A stretch of DNA of 53,500 bases, taken from Cristatella mucedo. Lineage: Eukaryota > Bryozoa > Phylactolaemata > Cristatellidae. The stretch covers positions 1,201,501 to 1,255,000 of the forward strand of contig WPIO01000090.1 in assembly GCA_009760855.2 (NCBI GenBank), in the 5' to 3' direction. Positions 33,446-45,180 of this stretch are shown piece by piece. The notes under the pieces are model-generated. The model saw only the letters and a program-made list of their open reading frames with translations, made no database searches and was not told the origin of the DNA. Every line of letters begins with the position of its first letter. The stretch's first letter is position 1. Made by a program: the position numbers and the translations under genes.

Positions 33446-34280
33446 CTGAAAAGAAAGAACCGGTTCAAATGCACCAACAGCGACACGTCGGGTCAGTAAA
33501 AACGGTGCAAAACTGTGAGACTCGCAATCAATGCCCCTATAGTGCGATTAGATGAGATAATGCGGATCCAAGAGTGGGCAAGTGGACAGAGAGTGAGAGA
33601 GAGACGAAACAATGAAAGCAAGGGACAGAGGCAGAGGGAAAGGGAGGGCGAGAAAGAAAGGAAGAGATAGATGCAAAGACTGAGGGGAAGGAGAGAGCGA
33701 GAGAGAAGATTTTGCGAGTGGACAAAGCGAGGGAGAGAGGCATGGACAAAGAAAGGCAAACAGACAAACAGACAGACAGACAGAGAGGGAGAGAGAGGGG
33801 GGAAGAGAGAAGACAGCGAGGACGAGACGGAGACGGAAGTCCAAAAGAGAAGCGATGAATGCGAGCTGGCGGTACGCGCATAGAGCAGAGCCGACTCCCT
33901 AAAAAGTATGAGCAACGGCCGACATAGAGCAAACGCATTGATGACCAGTGGATTGAAAGCGGCCTAATATTTTTTTAACCAGTCCGTTCGGCGCCGGGTG
34001 GATGTTAGTGAACTTTACCTTTCGTGGCCGCCGTTGGTACAACAATGAGAGCCGTACATCGCTCGCAGCAGCCGCAGGCATCTCGGACGATGGAATGCGG
34101 TGGACAGTACTGAACCGGTACGGGACCGATGACAGGGCACTTGGACTTGTCGCAATGAGTGCAAGCCGGTACCGAGTCACTCTTGCCGTATGCTCTCTTC
34201 GCTTCGGTGGCAGTTGTCAAAACGAGAATGACGGTCAAGGCCGCCATCGCCGTCGTGCAAACACGGGCAGCTTGTGTCAT
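32712..34280 (-). CDS. secreted IGFBP-type plus follistatin/Kazal-type protein (intact copy A)
   Basis: A two-exon gene on the minus strand: exon 1 is 34280-34019, the intron 573 bp, exon 2 33445-32712. The product is about 331 residues. Residues 1-27 are a signal peptide (hydrophobic core AALTVILVL). They are followed by a half IGFBP N-terminal domain with CTHCDKSKC and CGCCERC motifs, as in small single-IGFBP-domain proteins. Exon 2 opens with a follistatin-type module (C..VTCPSRQIC...CRCP) running into a Kazal-type unit ending GAC. A Thr-rich, mucin-like linker follows, then Gln and Ala runs and a basic tail ending RASRS. The donor (G/gtaaag) leaves one base and the acceptor (tttcttttcag) supplies two, so the phase matches. 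IGFBP followed by Kazal is the order in IGFBP7 and HtrA1, but no protease or Ig domain follows here. A secreted protease inhibitor or growth-factor binder is inferred. Confidence 0.75.
34019..34280 (-). CDS. copy A exon 1: signal peptide and IGFBP half-domain
   Basis: The start ATG is at 34280 and the exon runs to donor gtaaag at 34018. It codes a signal peptide, then CTHCDKSKCPVIGPVPVQ and CPPHSIVRDACGCCERC. The cysteine spacing, with the closely packed CGCC, is the hallmark of IGFBP N-terminal domains. The TA microsatellite at 34437-34473 lies about 160 bases upstream of the start. Confidence 0.78.
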
Positions 34281-34433
34281 ATTTGACAGGTGACAGTGCG
34301 ATCTGAGAGAGACCTCGCCGTATACAGGATTCTACAGAAGAACGACGGTCACGGTATATACAAGCGCGACCACGAAGCTGAGCTTAACCTAATTGGAGTG
34401 CTGATACACAAGTATACTCTGTTACGCACAATC

Positions 34434-34436
<3 letters not shown>

Positions 34437-34473
<37 letters not shown>
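34437..34473. repeat. (TA)n microsatellite
   Basis: About 18 TA units, upstream of copy A on the minus strand. Similar short TA tracts are at 7209-7233, 11955-11975, 18343-18376, 43432-43481, 44491-44556 and 52005-52022. Confidence 0.95.
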
Positions 34474-34480
<7 letters not shown>

Positions 34481-34504
34481 GTAAACTATCAAAGATTTGC
34501 ACTT

Positions 34505-34690
34505 TGAGAGACACTGACCCTGTGCATGTCACCCCTAACCACGTTATTCATTTTGTTTGCTTATCAAGCATGATATTACTCACCATTCAATTGCATTTCC
34601 CTTTGCAGCAAATGTAAAGCGCCTAGAGAGAGATTGAGTTCTCTGAGGGCGCTTTATCAAGCGCATTAATATTATTATTATTATTATTAT
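34505..34690 (+). mobile_element. L2-type LINE family A, 3' UTR and tail
   Basis: gaccctgtgcatgtcacccc through gcgcctagagagagattgag to ATT repeats; nearly identical to the copy ending at 52862. Confidence 0.8.
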
Positions 34691-34799
34691 TACTCTGCCT
34701 CCAATTTTTTGCATTGCTCTTTTAGAGTGCGTGAGCCAGCTGCTCATCATTTTCCACCTCTATGATTACCTAGAAACCTGCGAACCATAGAAAAGGTGA

Positions 34800-34952
34800 T
34801 GGCTGATTTAACAGCCTCGTTCATATAGCGGGACATGAGCTTTAAAAGGCTCGCCACCGCTGGCATTGGGCAGTAAAGGATCTCCAAAAACATGATTTGA
34901 ACTCGCGACCTTGGTTCGTGAAGAGCGAGCACCTTACCCAAGTTTGAGACCC
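34800..34952 (-). mobile_element. SINE2, minus strand
   Basis: gatttaacagcctcgttcat through ttgaactcgcgaccttggtt to gcgagcaccttaccc. Adjoins the protein relic at 34950-35415. Confidence 0.75.
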
Positions 34953-35415
34953 AGGAGCACGAAGCTCTTCCGAGCCTTCTTCTCCGGTTTCCATCAGCTT
35001 CTTGGCGAATTCGTCGCATCGTATCGTCTCCATAACCTGCGGTCTGATGAAGATATTCGCCTTGACCTTTGACTCTGACAGCTGTGTGTTGAAAGACGTC
35101 GTGGAGATACTTGAAGGCTGCTGACTCATCGTCGAGAGCCGTGACAAATCGCTTGATGATTGCAACTTGATGTGGAGTGGTGGTGTCACCACCTTCCGAG
35201 GGTCGACTAAAGGCTCCTACTTGATTTTGTTCTACCCTAGAGAAAACTCGCTCCGCTGTAACATGTCCCTGTCCTGCTAGCGGTCTTAGTGTTGTGGCTG
35301 TCCCATAGGCAAAGAATGCAAGAAATCTTTTCTGAAACCACCATGGAAGTCAGCAGGAACCATTAGGAACGGCACCATTTTAAAGTCTCCAATGACCTAC
35401 CAACCATAGCCACCT
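34950..35415 (-). pseudogene. frameshifted relic of a widespread uncharacterised repeat-associated protein
   Basis: On the minus strand, pieces in different frames recall an uncharacterised protein family found in many copies in arthropod, cnidarian and fish genomes. In order they are VIGDFKMVPFLM, then GGF (about 35400-35330), LVDPRKVVTPPLHIKL (about 35210-35160), then after a one-base shift IKRFVTALDDESAAFKYL, then after a further shift KVKANIFIRPQV and CDEFAKKL. The family pattern is VIGDxKMVxFLMGLQ.GF, then PLHIKLGLMKxFVKALDKxxxAFKYL, then IFVGPQI. At least two frameshifts and an in-frame stop show it is dead. The family match is from memory of these proteins, not from a search. A SINE lies directly at its downstream end. 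Confidence 0.6.
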
Positions 35416-35605
35416 TACTTCAAGGCACTCAGTGACATGTTAACACTGGTGTCTGGTCCTCGTTTAGGTGCGAGCACCGTGCGAGCCGCAGGGAGAGACC
35501 GACAGGGGAAATTGCATCCGTTCTGAGGCAGCGTCACAGCTTTGAGGCTCGCGGATGCATTGTCTGCGGCTCTCAGCCCCATTCACTCGGCATTCACAGG
35601 CAACG

Positions 35606-35741
35606 AGAGCTCGCTGCCCGTGGACTCGCTTCGGTGAGTCACAGTACAAGTATTCATAGTATGCTCACGGAAGACAACGCTGCGCCATCTTGCCTCGTGA
35701 CGGAAGAGCGCTATCTTGCCGCATGACGGACGGACTTTCTC
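35606..35741 (+). repeat. interspersed repeat E, copy 1
   Basis: Shares cgtggactcgcttcggtgag, a gcgccatcttgcc block and gacggacggactttctc with 44395-44490 and, reversed, 51428-51554. No coding sequence; a MITE-like or SINE-like element is possible. Confidence 0.5.
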
Positions 35742-36049
35742 ACTTTAATTAGTAGACATTCCTACAGCCTCGAATTGACTGACCACGTTGCTGCATAAGT
35801 ACAGCCCTTCTCGCTGTTTTTAGAACTTGGAAAAAGTCAGTTAAGCTTTCTCTTATTTGTAAAGCCTGGTTTAGACGGCTAGAGGGCGCTTTATCATGTT
35901 GATTATTACTATTATTATTATTATTATTAGTCTTGCTTCGCTCCTGCTTCTTACCTACTCGAGTCTTCGATGTACACGTCACCAATACGGTGAAGGCTTG
36001 ACGAAGACTCTGCAGTCAAACCCGGTTCTACTTCTTCGGTTAATTATGG

Positions 36050-36260
36050 GTGCTGTCACTGTTGCATGCTGCCACCAACCACACTTGCATGCTGACCCTG
36101 TGCATATCACCCATGTTATTCATGTTGTTTATCAAGCATGATACCACTCACCACTTGATCGTGTTTCCTTTGCAGCAAATTTAAAGCGCCTAGAAAGAGA
36201 CTGAGTTCTCTGAGGGTGCTTTATCAAGTGCATTATTAGCAGTATTATTATTATTAAAGA
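36050..36260 (+). mobile_element. L2-type LINE family A, 3' UTR and tail
   Basis: 3' UTR (cacacttgcatgctgaccct) and tail (tgagggtgctttatcaagtg) with ATT repeats. A further stray tail piece is at about 35880-35930. Confidence 0.75.
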
Positions 36261-37192
36261 CACATGCAAGATTTAGTAGGTGACCAATCATAGGTGCCGT
36301 TTGGGCCACGCCTACTGCATTGCTTTGAAAGGAACGGCTGACAACTTGACCGGTGAAGTCATCGATGAGGTCCCCGAGAGTTCCTGTTTATAGGAAGCTG
36401 AGCTCGAGAGTTCACAAATCAGATTTTGAGGTGGCTCCTACTCAGCTGGTTTAAGCAAAACATAAACAGTGGCAGCCAACTCTAATCCACTGGGATATGT
36501 ATCACGGAGGGTCACTTCCTACCTCCCTAATAAAAGTAATTTTCCCACGAACGCTCAGCCGGAGGAGCGTATGGAAAGCAAGACTTGGAGAAAGACTGCC
36601 GTTTAAACCTGCTGCAAAAAGGAAGATCGGAGTAAGACTCGGGTAGGTAGGAAGCAGGTAGGAAGCAGGTAGGAAGCAAGCCTAGCCGTCTAAACCAGGC
36701 GTTACTTTCATCCAACAAGTTCCGGTCCTTGAGCCTAGATGTAAGAAGCTCAGCATTGCACTTGGTAAAACCACGGTGTCTGATTGAGATAGTTAAGGCA
36801 TGTCTGGTTGGTTAAGTATTGCTTTCTCTCCTCGGTCGCATCTGCGAAACTGGAATCTGGCTCAGCAATACCTACCTCACATTCTGACTTACTGCTCTCT
36901 CCTGAAGATGGCTGAACCTTCTCCGACGGGATGGGGGAGTACTTGCCGCAGTGTGTTACTGGGGCGATGGCTCAAGGAATGTGTGAATGCGCAATGGGAG
37001 GCGCATTCTTGCCAGTTCGACGTTTGGAAGTGTCCACCACGCAGAAGTAATTGCTTGAGCGGTCTGTCGGTTCCCGACAAATTCTCGGTGTTGAAAACTA
37101 CATGTCCATCTCTCTTTTTTTGTCAGTTTATCTCTCTCCTGTCTTTTTTCGTTTTTGTGTGGCTCAATGTTTTTTCTGTTCTGTTTTGTCTC

Positions 37193-37196
<4 letters not shown>

Positions 37197-37267
<71 letters not shown>
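37197..37267. repeat. (TC)n microsatellite ending at an AG
   Basis: About 35 TC units followed by gcag/gtgggc. The end looks like a strong splice acceptor, but no recognisable exon follows. Confidence 0.95.
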
Positions 37268-37270
<3 letters not shown>

Positions 37271-37486
37271 GGTGGGCTCTCGGGGCTATCCAGTTTGGAG
37301 ACAACGGGATCTGCCCAGTTAGTTATGTCATGGTTTCACCCGCCGTCAAGCTCCGAGTTTCCGTCCAGCCTGTTGACCCAGTGCTTCTTGCCTAGAGAAA
37401 GGTTTTGCTTTCTGATCGTGCTATGCAAATGTATGTTTGCTATTCTTATTATTGGCGCCTGCTGGCGCGACTGGTACTACGGACGA

Positions 37487-38000
37487 AGCAGCTGCACGGA
37501 CACGTGACGTGGACACGTGGCTCCCTCCTTACGGCTGAGCAGCACTCCCAGCCAACATGTAGGCTGACCAAGAAAGCGCTAGGTGGCTGCATGACGTTAC
37601 GATTGGCTAGCAACCTTCGCTATGAGTACGCGATACTTGCCCGATTGCCATGAAGAACGTGAAGATTCATTACGCTTGCTGCAAGCAAGAAACGGCTTTG
37701 CCACCCCAGCTGGTTGGCCTAAGCCGACAACAAACCTACCCAATTTGATAAGTAGTCTCTAGCTTTTAGAAAAAATACGACAGCCATGGGAGGGCGTCAT
37801 CAGGTGCAGTCGATTCAGTTGGCAGTCTTTCTGGGCACAACTCAAGGTTCGGGTTTTGGCATCAATTCCGACCAAGCCTTCCTTCCTCATCCTTGTAGCC
37901 AGCTAAGCCATACACACTGACTTCGCCCAGTTCGCATTCACTGCTTTCTTTTCCTTCTACCCGAGCAGCTGCACGGACATGTGACATGAACACGCGGCTC
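37487..38000 (+). repeat. pair of 36-bp direct repeats about 480 bases apart
   Basis: gcagctgcacggacacgtga at 37487 and gcagctgcacggacatgtga at 37965, each continuing to cacg(t/c)ggctc, with about five differences over 36 bases. Too long for a target-site duplication; the DNA between them shows no element I recognise. Confidence 0.6.
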
Positions 38001-39711
38001 ACTCAGTGCACTCTATACCCAAGCCTCAGGCTCAGTACCGAAATAAAATCGCCAAGCTTAGCTCCGCTGGCATGGCTATTTGTCCCCTATCATGGACAAA
38101 AATGCATAGTCTTTACTCGAGACAACTCGTGTCGGATCTGCATAGCCTAAGCGAGACGGCATATTTTGGTGGCTTTGTTAAGTTGGTTTACAGACCTGGT
38201 GCTCTGCAATGTCTATGACATGCCAGGCAACATCGATACATTGCTCTTTGTGCTCCCGATGCAGGTCTTGACCTCCGCCGCCATCGCCGAGCGGAGCGAA
38301 ACGTGGCGTTGACGAGAAATCGCTGGGAATGAATGACGATCGTCGTACAAAAGCACTTGTACAAAAAGTGCCGGTCTGTACTCAGCAGTACTTTCATTTC
38401 AACCTCTCGCGTTGAGCACGCATCCGACAAGCAGGACGGTGGCACGAATCCGGGGCCGCTGTCGAGCTCGCGGCTTCGTGCTGGCATCGCTAGTCTGTTC
38501 GCGCTCAAACGCCCGCTGATCCGCTGGGTAATCCGAGGGCCAGTGAGAGCACCAGTGAATGAGGCTGCTAGTTCTAATGGCTGCACAATTCGTGTCACTT
38601 CTCAAGGCGTCGGCGGCGGCGTCTCGGGAGGGGCGGGGTAATACTCGAAGGCAGCCTCGACGTGCGCTGGAGTGCTGCAGCTGGACCACCAATTTTGTGA
38701 CGCACCGTCTCCGCGTAAGCTGTGAGACTCCAATGCCCTGATCCGTTGAACAGCTGCTTGTTGATCTGCACTGTCACTCGGGGCTCCTTCGCGAGTATTT
38801 GCCAATCGTACGCTGGAGCGGTCTGCTAGCTAGTTGGGCGCACGAGCAGTTAATTTTATAGGTAATTGCTGGCACAAGCCTGGCCAGGTGCAAGGTGCAC
38901 CAACCGTCTGGCCAAGCCAGGCATGGACCCTGCTCCAGGTAACCGGCGGCGTGGATCCTGTCGGTAATTGATGGCACTCGGCTGCTGGGCTCATACCGCA
39001 TGTAACCAGAGACTCGCACCGAAAGAATACAAGTACAACAGCAGCTGACGAACACCTAGCTCGTTGCAAAGACCCTACCCCTGCGACTGCTGCCTGCGAG
39101 CACCGCTGAGTGCACAGGCGTGCTGCTTTTGAGCTGCTCTCGCCACGCCCGATCGATGAGTGAGCGGTGGCTGCGGCGCAGTGGCGGTTTGACAGGTGCT
39201 CGGTCTGGTCTTATAGAGAGCGGAACCGGCGGCTGGCGATAGGTCGGTGTCCGTTGCCCGAGGACGGCGACCGGACGCCTTCGCCACAGAGCGAGCGAAT
39301 TACTGAAACCGGTTATGGCGCGTTAGAATAAGCTAGAGCAAGCAACGTGGCGTCGCCGGCAGTCCGCCCAGTGTGGCCGGCGCTTGTGCAGAGGGACCTG
39401 GAGATGCCCTCTCCCCCCCCCCCGATCCGACTCACGGTAGTTAGGGATCGAGCAGCGGCCACGTCCTCCATCGTGCCCACCGTTGGTGACTCGTGGTGAA
39501 AAGGCGGGGCTGCATTCGGCACGCCTCGCTCAGCCGTGTTCCCGTCTACTCAAACCCGGTGGTGCCTGGACGGCAGTTCGGCTAGCGACTCAGAGCCTGA
39601 GCGACTCATAGCCTATGCACACCGAAAGCCGCGTCGCATGCTTTGAGGGGACCTGAGAAAGAAGCGAAACACCGGCGCTGTATCGACAGGGATACATATG
39701 TAAATGAAAAA

Positions 39712-39772
39712 TGAGTATAATTCATTTGTATAGCGCCAAATGAGAACTTAAATGTCTATTCGGGCGCTGTCG
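39712..39772 (-). mobile_element. SINE1 tail fragment, minus strand
   Basis: taattcatttgtatagcgcc and agaacttaaatgtctattcg match the reversed SINE1 tail. Confidence 0.6.
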
Positions 39773-40466
39773 GAATACAGGTTTCGAAAGAGGGATTGGA
39801 TTGGAAAGAAAGAATTGCGGTTAAGGAAGGCTTGAGCGCTTACGTCGTCGGAGGCTTGGCTGACAGCAGCTGATATGGAGGGGAGATTGCTAGAATGCCA
39901 AGTTTTGGCGAACAATTCAAAACAGATGGCGGCGAGGCATGCCTGAGCCTCGCTTCAGGCATCGAGTGCTGAGCAGCTTTTTCGACGGAAAGAAAGATGG
40001 CTGACGGAGAGAAAGATGGCTGAGCGTCGCCTACAGCGTGCTTTAGTAGATCGGCCCTCTCTGCAGTTGGAGAATTTCGAAGCAATTTATCGTCCGTCCG
40101 CGGAGCCACAACAACACCAAGGCAAAGCCGAGCTCAGAGATCGACACACAGGCAAGGTCAAGCAACCGAGGCAAGACATCTATCGGTCAGGCTAGGGCTC
40201 GCTCGGCCGCGGTCGGCCGTCCCGTCCGACACTAGACCCGAAGTTACAGAGTGACGCGGAGCTGGCGCCAGACCGAGCAACCGCTACGTGCAAGGAAGCG
40301 ACGACCCCGTTCTGGCGCTGCTTAGCGTCCGAGCGGGCGGCGCGCGTGGCCGCTGCACTCACCTCTGCTTCACTCCTCCAGGGCCGCCGATCACCCAACG
40401 CGTCTTCTTTCACTTGACAACGTTACGATAGGTGCACGCCGATAGCTAGCCGTCGCACACCGGCAG

Positions 40467-40470
<4 letters not shown>

Positions 40471-40538
<68 letters not shown>
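40471..40538. repeat. (TC)n microsatellite
   Basis: About 34 TC units inside the GC-rich tract. Confidence 0.95.
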
Positions 40539-40541
<3 letters not shown>

Positions 40542-43479
40542 GCTCCTTCCACGACGACCGAAAGCGAGGCGGGTCATTAAGTTGCCCTGACACGGCACCG
40601 CGCGTGCAGACGCAGAGAAGGCGATTAGGAGAGGCGAGCGAATCCGAGCCGCCTCCTCGGCCCCGCCCCACCCGCCTCATGCTCGGTCTCATGTCAACCC
40701 ACTACCCCTCGAGCAAACGAGACTCGTATAGATTATTAGCGATGGACCCCTTTTACCGAACTCCAGCACCCCAGCGTGCGCGCGCGCCCCGACCGCTTTG
40801 CAGTGGCCATTTCCCGCGATGGCGGCCCAGCCGCTGGCAGCCGGGGTCGTCCGGCGGACGACGGCGAGTAGGCCTCGCCCCTGGCTGTCGTTTTCTTGCA
40901 GGGCGTCCTAGAGTGACGGGCGCTCTCGTGATGCAGCAGGGCTAGACCACACGAAAGCGAGCGGACGCACTCGGGACATTTTGGCTTATTTTGTCAACGC
41001 CACCGCCACCGCGGCGGATTGCGGCAGTACACCGCTAGCCCCTAATTGCGTCTCCACAAAGCATCGCACGGCTAGATAAACCGACGCGGCGGTTAAGGCC
41101 TTCCTCGAACCCCCCACTCGGAGCTTTTCAGACGAACAGCCTTTAGTGGCCGCACCTGCGGCACCACAATGGAGCGGCGTTCACGTGAAAGAGCGGTGAC
41201 AGGCGGGGTCAGGATTTGACAGCTGCCTCACGCTTCGTCGAGAGCGGCTGCTCCGACGCCGTCGCCTGCTCCGGGCATGCATCCCATCCGGAGCTGCGGG
41301 GCAAGAGCCCGCCGCCGATGCTCCGGTCGCCAAATGCTCGCCGCCGCCGCCGTCCGGGCAGCTGCAGTCGCCTTCGAGAATCTCCGTCGAGTGCCGCTGG
41401 CTGCGGGACCCGACGGGCGCTGTACACTCGGCCGTCCGCCGCACGGTACAGTGCGCGCCAGCCGCCACCGACGCCGGGAGCAGGAGCAAGAGCTCGGGCC
41501 CGGGCCAACTACAGCACGGCGGCTGGGGTGGGGGAGCGGACGCGCACCCCAGACGGATGGTGGCGACAGTGCGGAGCAGGGCGGCGGCTCACTCACCGAG
41601 AAGCCGAGCCGAGCGCCGACGAGCCGCCGCTGCTGCCGGCGACGCGAGGTGCGACCGAAGTCCCTGTGCGCCGGCCAAAGGCGTGCGCCCTCTGACGAGT
41701 GCGTCGGTCGGCGGAGGCAGCTCCGCGGTGGGCAGCTGCTAAGGCAGGGGGCGGAGGGACGACCGGGGCGTCGCTCCGACGGCTCCAGCAGTCAGCGTCG
41801 AAGCGCGTGAAACTGGCCTGGCGGCCCGGGCTTGCTCGCGGGCGGACGCCGCTCCAGGTGCTCCAGCCAGCCAGCCAGTCGGTGGGCGGCGTCCGCGCGT
41901 CGTCGCCGCCGCCGACGGCTGCGTTCATTGGCCCCGTCCGCTGGCGCTGCCGCCTCCCGCAACCTCGCTCCCGTCGGCGCCTTCGCCCGCTGCCGCCGCC
42001 CGCCCGCCTAATTGGTCTGCACCCCTACTCCACGAGCACTCGATCAGGTGTGTAATCATGCCATTAGTCAGCGGACACCCCGGGCCGGCCGGCCTGCCGA
42101 CGGCTGTCTGATAAAGGACGCCCCGAGCGCCGAGTTGCGGTTAGCGAGTGCGCTGCAGAGGACGAACGAAGGAGGAGGGGGCCGCCGCCATCGACTCGAA
42201 GCCCTCAGCTCTCATCCGCCACCGCCTCCGCCGCCCGCCCCCCCCGTCGGCAAGCGCCGACGAAATGACGACGGGCTTACCCGTCGTATCAACAAAACGA
42301 GCGACGAGGGGGGTCGTTACGGGGAGGCGAAAGGCCAGTGCCGCCGGCCGACTTCCGGAGCTGGCGCCACCACCGCTTCCGCACCTTCCGCACCGAGTCG
42401 ACCCGAGGCTTCCCAACCCTCGAGAGCAGGGCTGCAGCGCTCGCTCGAGCCCAGCTCGCCCGAGTCCTTGCCCTTCGGTCGGAGCAAGGGTCGCTCGGAG
42501 CGAGGCAGGCCCCTCTTCGTCCCAGGCGCCTGACGCGGGGCTTGATCTTTTCTGTTAACCAGGAGGCGGTCGCGGGCAGAGTCCGCCGCCGGCTCGCTAC
42601 TACCGGGGCGACCGGCAGCCAGCTGTCGAGCGCCGCCGACCGAAAGACGCGCCTGCCGCTCTAGCTCGGGCGAGCGCTCGAGAGCGGAGCGACCGCGCAG
42701 CGGCCTCTCGATTGAGGCGCGTCGCGTGAGTATATTCGAAACAGTTCTAAAAAGCGTGGACTAGTGGGCAGTGCGAAGGCGGGCAGCTATCGGCCTACTT
42801 CAGATCGCCAGCGAGATGCCTGTGTGCCGTTCAGGCCTCCGCAAGAAGCGGCCGCCGCCGGCGTCCACTGGACGCTTCCGACTGGCGCGTTCGTGGCCCA
42901 GATGCAGCACGGCTCCTTCTTCAAAGAAGGAGTGCCCGCGCGGCCCTACGAAGAAGAAAGACTCGCTGTGAGTGGCTGGAGCCGGCGCGGCGAGGCGTCG
43001 GAGTCCTCGAGTCACTTCTGAACCGCGAGCGATTGCCTGAGCGCAGCTTCGGAGTCGAGGTCTCGGTCATGAGCCGAAGGGAAGACGGAGATATTGAATC
43101 GCAAAACTCGCGATCATTGGAGGGTGTAAGAAACGCTACAACCGGTAATAAATCGACGGTCGCCAAAAGCAGAAAGCCAAACGCAGCAACACAGGGAATT
43201 TCAAAAGGAAGCAGAAATCCCGCGAGCTGACTGCTCGAGTCGCTCCACGACCCCGCGCCGCAACTTTCTCCTCCAGCTACTTACGACCGCTTCGGGGCGC
43301 AGGGGCTCAGACACTATTACAGCGGCACAGCGCTAGGTGGCTATGTGGCGGGCCGTGCGACTGCGGCCTCTCAGCAGAGCAAGCAGCGTGAAGCGAGCTG
43401 CGCATTTGCATAGCGACGGAGTACACTTAAATGTATATATACATATATATATATATACATACATATATATATATATATA

Positions 43480-43624
43480 TATTCATTTGCATAGCGCCTT
43501 TAGAGAGCTTAACCTCAGTTCAGGCGCTTTAAATACGCCACGGGGCTCGAACCCATGACCCCGGTCATCAAATACATTCACGGCGACCTTGGTCGAGGCG
43601 AGCGCATTAACCACCGGGTCAAAG
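43480..43624 (-). mobile_element. SINE1, minus strand, with internal duplication
   Basis: Tail (tagcgcctttagagagctta), B box (ggggctcgaacccatgac), then an extra segment and the head (gcgagcgcattaaccaccgg). Preceded by a TA microsatellite at its 3' end. Confidence 0.75.
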
Positions 43625-43761
43625 AAGCGGGCAGTCACTTACGGTTGAGCAACCAACAGCAGTCTGGGTGCCGGAAGCGATTTAGTCGTAGGTCTGAGCC
43701 TAAGGAGTAGTGTACCCGCACTAAATGACCCACGTTGGGAGTTCGTAGACCAAAGCAGACT

Positions 43762-43850
43762 GTCATTTATTGCCCACCACAAGCAGAAGCGATAGTCGCC
43801 AAAGCTCTCCTTTATAAATGAGGCTGCTTAATCAGCTAACCGATACTTGT
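43762..43850 (+). mobile_element. SINE2, 3' part
   Basis: attgcccaccacaagcagaa to gaggctgcttaatcagct; the tRNA-like head is missing. Confidence 0.65.
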
Positions 43851-43999
43851 TGACGTCGGCAAGCACAAAAATCTTTCACTTCTACTTATATAGCTTTGTT
43901 TGGCCATTTAGGCTTTCATAATTTTCCACTAGCTTTTATCATAGACTACTGTCCTGTTTTTGAGTGAGAGCGATATTTTTTTCGCTACAGCTTTTCTCA

Positions 44000-44315
44000 A
44001 GCCAGAACCTTTAGCTCTGCAGGTCATAGACTGTGGTGTTCGCTTCCACAATTCTTACGCAGCGACAACTGCTCTTCTGCTGCCGACCATGGTCTACCCT
44101 TTCCAGTGGTTCTGAGCTGCTACTTCCATGCTACTCACTACCTCAACTGCCCTCCTGACTCTGCTATGCTTCCCACTTTCTCTTTGTTGCGTAAGACGAA
44201 GTCTGTTGGCTACCGAATGCGTACCGAAAGCCGCATAGGCTGTGAGTGCGCTATACAAAACTCTCCTTCGTAAAACCCACATGGTCTTTATGGAGTTACA
44301 CACGGAGATACATTC
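44000..44315 (+). mobile_element. LINE family B, 3' end
   Basis: Shares gcttccacaattcttacgca, ttggctaccgaatgcgtacc and the family B tail, with a small deletion near 44290. Confidence 0.7.
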
Positions 44316-44394
44316 AAGTCCTGCAAAGCACCCCAGACGAAATAGAGCGTACCTACTGCGTGCGACCTCCGTATCTACTTGATTTGTCCCAAAA

Positions 44395-44490
44395 ACTCAC
44401 TGCCTGTGGACTCGCTTCGCTGCGTCACAGTAGTTCCGTCACGGACGACAGAGCGCTGCGCCATCTTGTCGCCTGACGGACTTTTCTCGC
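44395..44490 (+). repeat. interspersed repeat E, copy 2
   Basis: aactcactgcctgtggactc through gcgctgcgccatcttgtcgc to tgacggacttttctcgc, followed by a TA microsatellite. Confidence 0.55.
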
Positions 44491-44496
44491 TTATAT

Positions 44497-44530
<34 letters not shown>

Positions 44531-44794
44531 GTATATATATGTATATATATATACGTGTGTGCATATAAATTTAGTTATCACTTATCTTTGAAGATCTCTC
44601 TTCGGTGTTTAGCGCTGCTCTGGTTTTGTGTTGGTACTCGTGCTGCGGCCTCGTGTGGCATCGCGCTGTGGCGTTCTCGCGGCAGAGCCTCTTACTCTGA
44701 TTTAGTGATATAGCAGCAAATGTCCAGGGGCAGTGGCCATATTCTAGTCATTGTGGCGAAGGGCTGCAACCTGGTGGCTAAAGATGAGTCAGGT

Positions 44795-45180
44795 AAGGAA
44801 CCTCAAATCCCTTGGAGACCGTGCCTTTAGTTCGTATGCTCGCAAAGCCTGGAACTCACTCCCAACTTCCGTCACGACATCCCCTGACTTGATCACATTT
44901 AAAACGAAATGCAAACGCACCTATTTATGACAGCCTTTAGTGGGTCCCTGTGATTCATCTTTTATGCGCTTATGCGTGATGACATTGTTGCATGCTGCCA
45001 CAAACCACACTTGCATGCTGACCCTGTGCATGACACCCCAACCATGTTATTAGCTTTGTTTATAAAGCACGGTACCACTCACCATTCGATCGTGTTTCCT
45101 TTGCAGCAAATGTAAAGCGCCTAGACTGAGATCGAGTTCTCTGACGGTGCTTTATCAAGTGTATTATTATTATTATTATA
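44795..45180 (+). mobile_element. L2-type LINE family A, 3' end
   Basis: C-terminal RT codons (aacctcaaatcccttggaga, aaagcctggaactcactccc), then the full 3' UTR and tail with ATT repeats. Confidence 0.8.

Larger units (their letters stand above)
36270..38199. other. no gene recognised
   Basis: Holds the TC tract at 37197-37267 and the 36-bp direct repeats. The 235-codon frame from 36800 runs through the TC tract and is not believable. gtaggaagcaggtaggaagc is repeated at 36650-36680. Confidence 0.45.
38200..43320. other. long CpG-rich, GC-rich tract, no gene recognised
   Basis: CpG density rises from about 38.2 kb and peaks at 41.1-42.7 kb, where open frames overlap in all six frames for lack of A/T-rich stops. 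This looks like a CpG island, so promoters or 5' exons are likely, but no TATA box or known protein can be read. Possible splice donors are gtgagt at 42726 and 42969. The second follows a short frame with a fair start context (ATG at 42816, ending TKKKDSL). I give that frame little weight. Confidence 0.45.

Noticed and set aside
37268-37395. Terminal exon after the (TC)n tract (cgcag acceptor)
   Set aside because: The acceptor is only the end of a microsatellite, and none of the three frames resembles a protein.
36800-37507. 235-codon plus-strand frame
   Set aside because: Runs through a (TC)n microsatellite coding Leu-Ser repeats; no recognisable domain on either side.
41181-42664. Many overlapping 100-177-codon frames on both strands
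   Set aside because: GC-rich sequence lacks stop codons by composition; all frames are Arg/Pro/Ala-rich with no domain.
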